NCBI GenBank assembly: GCA_037131955.1
Contig: JBAXQC010000036.1
Span: 1-28,129, forward strand
Source of the DNA: CAIMMJ01 sp037131955
GTDB taxonomy: Bacteria; Bacteroidota; Bacteroidia; UBA4408
Direction: 5' to 3'
Length of the DNA stretch: 28,129 bases
Position numbers and translations under genes: made by a program. The notes beneath the pieces are model-generated. The model worked only from the letters and a program-made list of their open reading frames with translations, was not told where the DNA came from and searched no databases. This document shows, piece by piece, positions 24,143 through 28,129 of the stretch; positions within the stretch are counted from its first letter, which is position 1; every line of letters begins with the position of its first letter.

Positions 24143-25102
24143 ATGGAAGATTCGCTGATTGTATCGTTAAAAATTTTGTTAAACAGTAAAAGATTTATTT
24201 TGGGATTTGTGCTCGTGGGCACTTTAATTGGAATTTTAATTTCCTCACCAATTGTTATTAAGCCTAAATTTAAGTCCGAAGCCATAATTTATCCCCCGGC
24301 CAACACCAATGCAAAAATTACGGCAGAATTTGATTTGAGATTTGGTTCTGAAAAGGAAATTGACGAACACATTCAAATTTTAAATTCCGGTATTTTAAGG
24401 GATGCAATAATTACGAAGTACGAACTTGCAAACCATTATGATATTGATGAAAATGCTTTGGATAAGGAAAACAAATTGTTTAAAGTTTACGACAAAAACA
24501 TTTCAATAGAAAAAACAAAATTTAATTCTATTTCTATCTCTGTGTTAGATGAAGACCCCAAAATTGCTGCAAACATTGCCAATGATTTGGTAAAGATTGG
24601 AGATGAAGTAAAGGCTGTAATTATTAAAAAAAATTTGGGAGCAACTATTGAACAAATTTCAACTCAATTTCTTGAAAAGAAAAAAATGTTTGAAAAAATT
24701 TTAGCTGAGTTTCCATTAATTAAAGAATCGTTTAAAGGATTTGATTTAAATTTTGATGAGAATAATTCAGTGGAGAAATTACAAGCAGATATTATTATCA
24801 AGAATAATTTAGACGATGCATTTGAAATAAAAGATGAGACTAAAATTGAAAGACTAAATGGTTTGCAGAATGTATTTAATGAGATGTATGATCTTAAAAA
24901 GACGCTTAAAATTGCCAATTTTAATTACAATTCAAAAATTAATGGCTCTTATATAATTAGTCCAGCAAAGGTAGCAGACAAAAAATCAAGTCCTGTTCGA
25001 TGGATTATAGTTGTCTCTTCTTTCTTTGCTTCAATTTTAGTAAGTATTTCAGTGGTTTTGTTTTTGGACGAATGGAAAAAACTAAAGCAACGTTTGACAT
25101 AA
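24143..25102 (+). CDS. Wzz/chain-length-determinant-type polysaccharide protein
   Basis: A 319-residue inner-membrane protein with the two-helix topology of polysaccharide co-polymerases: TM1 about 18-39, a large periplasmic coil-rich domain, and TM2 about 287-308, preceded by a Pro-containing stretch (SPAKVADKKSSPVRW). The N-terminal strand region after TM1 (KFKSEAIIYPP) is the Wzz fold signature. It has no cytoplasmic kinase domain, unlike BY-kinases. It should set the length of a surface glycan. Its 3' end overlaps the next gene, a Wzy/ligase-type protein, by 31 nt, so the two probably act together. The glycan type is not inferable. Confidence 0.88.
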   Translation: MEDSLIVSLKILLNSKRFILGFVLVGTLIGILISSPIVIKPKFKSEAIIYPPANTNAKITAEFDLRFGSEKEIDEHIQILNSGILRDAIITKYELANHYDIDENALDKENKLFKVYDKNISIEKTKFNSISISVLDEDPKIAANIANDLVKIGDEVKAVIIKKNLGATIEQISTQFLEKKKMFEKILAEFPLIKESFKGFDLNFDENNSVEKLQADIIIKNNLDDAFEIKDETKIERLNGLQNVFNEMYDLKKTLKIANFNYNSKINGSYIISPAKVADKKSSPVRWIIVVSSFFASILVSISVVLFLDEWKKLKQRLT

Positions 25103-26550
25103 ATTTAAGTCAGGCATCAGGTAGAAACAGTATTTCTGTTTTTATTCTTCTGATAATTTTATTAGGTGGCTTTTACTTTAAAGAAAATAGTACATATTTA
25201 TTTCTTGCTCTACTTTTTGTATCTGTTTTGTATTTGTGCATTTATTTTGAGACAAAAATTGTGTGGCCTTTACTTGCTTTTATAATTCCGTTTTCTGTAA
25301 ATGTAGATATTGGAAATGGCTCAAAAATATTGCTTCCTTCAGAGCCAATTGCTGCATTATTGGCATTCTTTTCATTGGCTTTAATTTTACTTGGAAAAAT
25401 TGAAAAGAAGTATTTTTACAATAAGCTTTCGGTTTTATTTTTATTGTATTTTATATGGATAGCGATAAGTACTTTTTTTTCGAGTAATTATGCTGTTTCT
25501 ATAAAATTTATTGTAGTTCGTGCTACCTATTTTTTTTCATTTTATGTGGGTGCAATTTATTTTTTCTCACAACAAAAGAAGCAAAAAACACTTCCTTTCT
25601 TTTTTTATGTTGTAGGAATTGCAATAATTGGAAGTGTTGATTTGTATAATCATTCTCAATTTAATTTTTCTAAAAGTTTTTCTAGTTTTGCTCCAAAGCC
25701 ATTTTATAACGACCACACTATATTTGCGGCATGTATTTGTATGGTGATTCCTTTTTTATTTCTACCCTCCACCAATTCCAATGTAGTTAATATTTTTTCG
25801 TTTAGCGAATTACCGCGGAGACTACTTTTGATTTTTTTACTGGTTGTTTTATTTTTCACTTATTGCAGAGCCGCCTGGATAAGTTTGTTTTTAGGAACAT
25901 CTGTGGGAGTTTTTGTGGCAATTGATTACCTAAACTTTAAAAAAATTATTTTTATTTTAGGAATAATTCTGTGTGCAAGTTTTATTAATTCAGAAACAAT
26001 AATTTCAAGTTTTAAAGAAAACAAAAACGACAGCAACGCAAAAAATGCTGGAATTGAGCAACAAGCAAAGTCAATAACAAATATAACTACCGATAAAAGT
26101 AATGCCGAAAGATTAAACAGATGGAGTTGTGCTTTACGAATGTTTGCCGACAAGCCCTTAGTAGGTTTTGGAGCTGGAACGTACCAATTTGAGTATTTAA
26201 AATACCAACAAAAAAATGAAATGACTCAAATTAGTGTAACATCTCAAAACAATATAAAACATGGCAAAGGAGGAACTGCTCACAATGAATTTTTATTGGC
26301 GTTGAGTGAAACCGGATTCCTAGGTGCTTTTTTATTGTTACTAATTTTTACAGAAACACTCAGACAGGCTATTGAAAATGTGAGGAATTCTAAATTGGAT
26401 AAAAGATTAAATGTAGTGCTGTTGGTTTCTTTTTTGTCGTTTTTTATTCATTCTTTTTTTAATAATTTTTTAGATACAGACAAAGCAGCTTTTTTAGCAT
26501 TTTTTTTAATGGCCTTTATTATTCACCAATCCAAGAGTGCAGAATGTTAA
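25072..26550 (+). CDS. O-antigen ligase/polymerase-like membrane protein
   Basis: A 492-residue polytopic inner-membrane protein with roughly 11-12 hydrophobic helices. The ATG at 25072 is preferred; an in-frame start at 25000 would bury the N-terminus in the Wzz reading frame. The C-terminal half carries the Wzy/WaaL pattern: a helix with the conserved arginine (TYCRAAWISLFLG), a large extracytoplasmic loop with PLVGFGAGTY, and the histidine motif HNEFLLALSETG. Proteins of this fold either polymerise O-units or ligate glycan to lipid A or to protein; sequence alone does not decide. Translation is probably coupled to Wzz via the 31-nt overlap. Confidence 0.88.
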   Translation: MEKTKATFDINLSQASGRNSISVFILLIILLGGFYFKENSTYLFLALLFVSVLYLCIYFETKIVWPLLAFIIPFSVNVDIGNGSKILLPSEPIAALLAFFSLALILLGKIEKKYFYNKLSVLFLLYFIWIAISTFFSSNYAVSIKFIVVRATYFFSFYVGAIYFFSQQKKQKTLPFFFYVVGIAIIGSVDLYNHSQFNFSKSFSSFAPKPFYNDHTIFAACICMVIPFLFLPSTNSNVVNIFSFSELPRRLLLIFLLVVLFFTYCRAAWISLFLGTSVGVFVAIDYLNFKKIIFILGIILCASFINSETIISSFKENKNDSNAKNAGIEQQAKSITNITTDKSNAERLNRWSCALRMFADKPLVGFGAGTYQFEYLKYQQKNEMTQISVTSQNNIKHGKGGTAHNEFLLALSETGFLGAFLLLLIFTETLRQAIENVRNSKLDKRLNVVLLVSFLSFFIHSFFNNFLDTDKAAFLAFFLMAFIIHQSKSAEC

Positions 26551-26579
26551 CAAACGGTTAATAAAATTAAAATGCCAGT

Positions 26580-26610
26580 GTACGAACAAGGTTTGTACTT
26601 GATATTTTTG
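26580..26610 (+). promoter_or_regulatory. Operator-like dyad over a promoter upstream of the LutA-like gene
   Basis: GTACGAAC (26580-26587) and GTTTGTAC (26591-26598) form an 8-bp inverted repeat with one G-U/mismatch and a 3-nt spacer. Four bases later lies TATTTTTG (26603-26610), a perfect TAnnTTTG -7 element, but no TTTG is at -33; the dyad sits in that space. This geometry suits a transcription factor acting at the promoter. No T run follows, so a terminator is less likely. The start would be about 26617, near the ATG at 26627. Confidence 0.4.
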
Positions 26611-26626
26611 CATACAAATAAAACCA

Positions 26627-27349
26627 ATGATTGTAGATATTTTTATTCCGTGTTATATAGACCAGTTTTTTCCGAATACTGCTTGGAACATGATTAAGGT
26701 TTTGGAAAGCTTAGATTGTGCTGTAAACTACAATCCTGAGCAAACGTGTTGTGGTCATCCTGCGTTTAATTTAGGACACTGGGACGACTGCAAAGAAATT
26801 GGGGAGAAATTTATCAAAGAATTTTTAAACGACAGGTATATAATTGTCCCATCGGCGTCTTGTGTAAGTTTTATAAAAAAACAATACCAAGAAATGTTTT
26901 ACAATTCGGCATTGCACAACGAATACAAACAAATACAAAAGAACATTTACGAATTTTCTGATTTTATTGTAAACGTATTAAAGATTACAAACATTGGCGC
27001 AGAACTCCAGGGTAAGGCAGTGTTTATGGATTCTTGTTCTTCTTTAAGATCTTACGGACTAAAAAAAGAACCTAGAATTCTTTTAGAAAAAGTAAAAGGT
27101 TTAGAATTAAGAGAGATGGAAAACGCCGACTCGTGCTGTGGATTTGGAGGTTTTTTTGGAGTTAAATACGAACCAGTTGCAGTGGCCATGGCAGAGCAAA
27201 AAGTAAATTGTGCCATTGATGCCGAAGCAGATTATTTAATAGCAACAGATTCTCCTTGTTTGATGCATTTAGATGGATACATCAAGAATACCACAAAACC
27301 TTTAAAAGTTATGCATTTGGCAGATGTATTGGCCAGTGGCTGGTTGTAG
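26627..27349 (+). CDS. lutA: LutA-like CCG-domain Fe-S/heterodisulfide-reductase-type protein
   Basis: A 240-residue soluble protein with two cysteine-rich CCG domains. The first includes C9 in PCYIDQF and C41-C42 in QTCCGHPAFNLG. The second includes the DSCSSLRSYG and DSCCGFGGFFGVK motifs. The layout is that of LutA/LldE/YkgE, one component of the LutABC lactate-utilisation complex, or of related heterodisulfide-reductase-type subunits. No lutB or lutC is beside it, so the partners lie elsewhere or the role differs. The DinB-fold gene follows after 3 nt, an unexpected operon partner. Confidence 0.82.
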   Translation: MIVDIFIPCYIDQFFPNTAWNMIKVLESLDCAVNYNPEQTCCGHPAFNLGHWDDCKEIGEKFIKEFLNDRYIIVPSASCVSFIKKQYQEMFYNSALHNEYKQIQKNIYEFSDFIVNVLKITNIGAELQGKAVFMDSCSSLRSYGLKKEPRILLEKVKGLELREMENADSCCGFGGFFGVKYEPVAVAMAEQKVNCAIDAEADYLIATDSPCLMHLDGYIKNTTKPLKVMHLADVLASGWL

Positions 27350-27352
27350 TAT

Positions 27353-27859
27353 ATGCACAAAGAAGTAATTGATATTTTAATAGAAAAGGCAAAATACAAT
27401 CTTTGGGCAAATCAAAGAATTGTTGCTGTTTTATCTGGCTTAGAACAAGAGCAACTAATACAAAAAATTGAAAGTAGTTTTGCGGGAGTTTACCCTACTA
27501 TTTTTCACATTTGGAATGCTGAAAATATTTGGTTAGAAAGGCTTCAAGGAATTTCTTTAAACTCTTGGCCAAGCAGAGATGCAAACGATAAAGATAATCT
27601 GCAGAAGTTTATCCAAACATCAAAATTATTTTTGGAGTTTTTAGAGAAAAATCACCGTCAAAAAGAATTTCCATTTTCAGAAATTTCTTATTCAAATTTA
27701 AAAGGTGATTTTATGAGTAACAGTGCTTATGAAATTGTCTTTCATTGTTTCAATCATTCTAGTTATCACCGAGGACAAATTGTTACAATGCTTCGCCAAT
27801 TAGGTGTTACCAATATTCCAAGCACAGATTTTATAGCTTATTTGAGGGAGAGGGAATAA
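27353..27859 (+). CDS. DinB-fold protein
   Basis: A 168-residue four-helix-bundle protein of the DinB/YfiT superfamily, a group of metal-dependent enzymes that includes thiol S-transferases and many members without assigned activity. The metal-binding histidine pattern is visible: H in TIFHIWNAENIWLER near residue 48, and the HxxxH pair in NHSSYHRGQIVTMLRQLGV. Early KYNLWANQRI and late ASTDFIAYLRE-like ends (here STDFIAYLRE) match the family. It begins 3 nt after the LutA-like gene stop, so it is co-transcribed. The substrate is unknown. Confidence 0.88.
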   Translation: MHKEVIDILIEKAKYNLWANQRIVAVLSGLEQEQLIQKIESSFAGVYPTIFHIWNAENIWLERLQGISLNSWPSRDANDKDNLQKFIQTSKLFLEFLEKNHRQKEFPFSEISYSNLKGDFMSNSAYEIVFHCFNHSSYHRGQIVTMLRQLGVTNIPSTDFIAYLRERE

Positions 27860-27971
27860 AGTGTTTTTTTAAGTTTTCTAATTTTAAGAGTTTGTAGGAA
27901 TTAATATTATTAGAAAACAAAAAATATGGAGATAAAATTACAACTGTTTTATCAGTTTAAACAATTTCTCC

Positions 27972-28129
27972 TTACAACAGAATAAGTAAATTCAAAACAA
28001 ACCAACCTATCCCAAGCACAAATCCTATTCCACTACAAATCATTGCTGCATTAGCTAGGCCAAGTCCTTTAAATTTTGTTGGAGATTTTTTTATTTGGTT
28101 GAATGCAATTAAGCCAAGCACAAATCCAA
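27972..28129 (-). CDS. DUF4190-like small membrane protein, C-terminal part (partial)
   Basis: The minus strand is open from the right edge to a TAA at 27974-27972 and encodes 51 residues. Two hydrophobic helices each start with GFVLG and are joined by a basic loop (QIKKSPTKFKGLGLANA). This is the pattern of DUF4190 membrane proteins: helix, I-x-x-(N/R)QIKK loop, G-x-GLA-x-A, helix. The N-terminus is outside the window. It converges on the DinB-fold gene with a 112-nt gap that contains a 10-bp inverted repeat (27873-27882 and 27909-27918) but no strong terminator. The function is unknown. Confidence 0.65.
   Translation of the reverse strand, partial: GFVLGLIAFNQIKKSPTKFKGLGLANAAMICSGIGFVLGIGWFVLNLLILL

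Noticed and set aside
1..28129. A novel defence, mobile or biosynthetic system
   Set aside because: No integrase, transposase, toxin-antitoxin pair, nuclease/helicase set, NRPS/PKS or array is present. Nearly all genes have clear housekeeping or exported-protein families.

Overview
The window looks like chromosome from a low-GC member of the Bacteroidota, probably a Flavobacteriales/Cytophagales-like environmental lineage; the rank below phylum is inference. Four things point there. The gene order acpP-fabF-rnc-IPExxxVDY protein-pyk is a Bacteroidota arrangement. Several secreted proteins end in type IX secretion (T9SS) sorting domains, of both type A and type B. A 2-oxoacid:ferredoxin oxidoreductase beta subunit is present. 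Translation starts lack Shine-Dalgarno sequences, and several genes are preceded by TAnnTTTG-like -7 elements. I see no tRNA, rRNA, CRISPR array, insertion sequence, integrase or phage gene.

Layout, left to right. 1-589: the tail of a gene, probably a T9SS cargo, then a YfcE-type metallophosphoesterase. 732-5029 (+): fatty-acid, RNA-processing and glycolysis block acpP-fabF-rnc-IPExxxVDY-pyk. 5076-10828 (-): two large exported proteins 8 nt apart, a lamin-tail/CotH protein with a type B sorting domain and a subtilisin-like protease with a type A domain. 10889-13380 (-): long-chain polyprenyl diphosphate synthase, a MORN-repeat lipoprotein and korB, with no korA beside it. 13551-14435 (-): a coiled-coil lipoprotein, followed by a 494-nt AT-rich gap. 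14969-18439 (+): ribF, a small exported leucine-rich-repeat protein, lipB, then ahpC-ahpD, closed by a strong terminator shared with the convergent dnaX. 18487-24024 (-): gcdH, terminator, cdd, a PQQ-type sugar dehydrogenase with a T9SS tail, and dnaX. 24143-27859 (+): a Wzz/Wzy-like pair for surface polysaccharide, a LutA-like CCG protein and a DinB-fold protein. 27972-28129 (-): the C-terminal end of a DUF4190-like membrane protein.

Functionally this is mostly core metabolism (lipid, lipoate, flavin, isoprenoid, replication, peroxide defence) interleaved with exported or surface-associated proteins. I do not see a convincing previously undescribed multi-gene system. The observation most worth testing is in dnaX. 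An in-frame A AAA AAG heptamer sits in the linker before the tau-specific C-terminus, and a stop codon follows three codons later in the -1 frame. That is the same logic that gives E. coli its gamma subunit. However, the same heptamer also occurs in frame in the IPExxxVDY gene, so chance in an AT-rich genome is a real alternative. Secondary items are a dyad over a promoter-like element upstream of the LutA-like gene, an AhpD lacking one expected active-site histidine, and an orphan korB.
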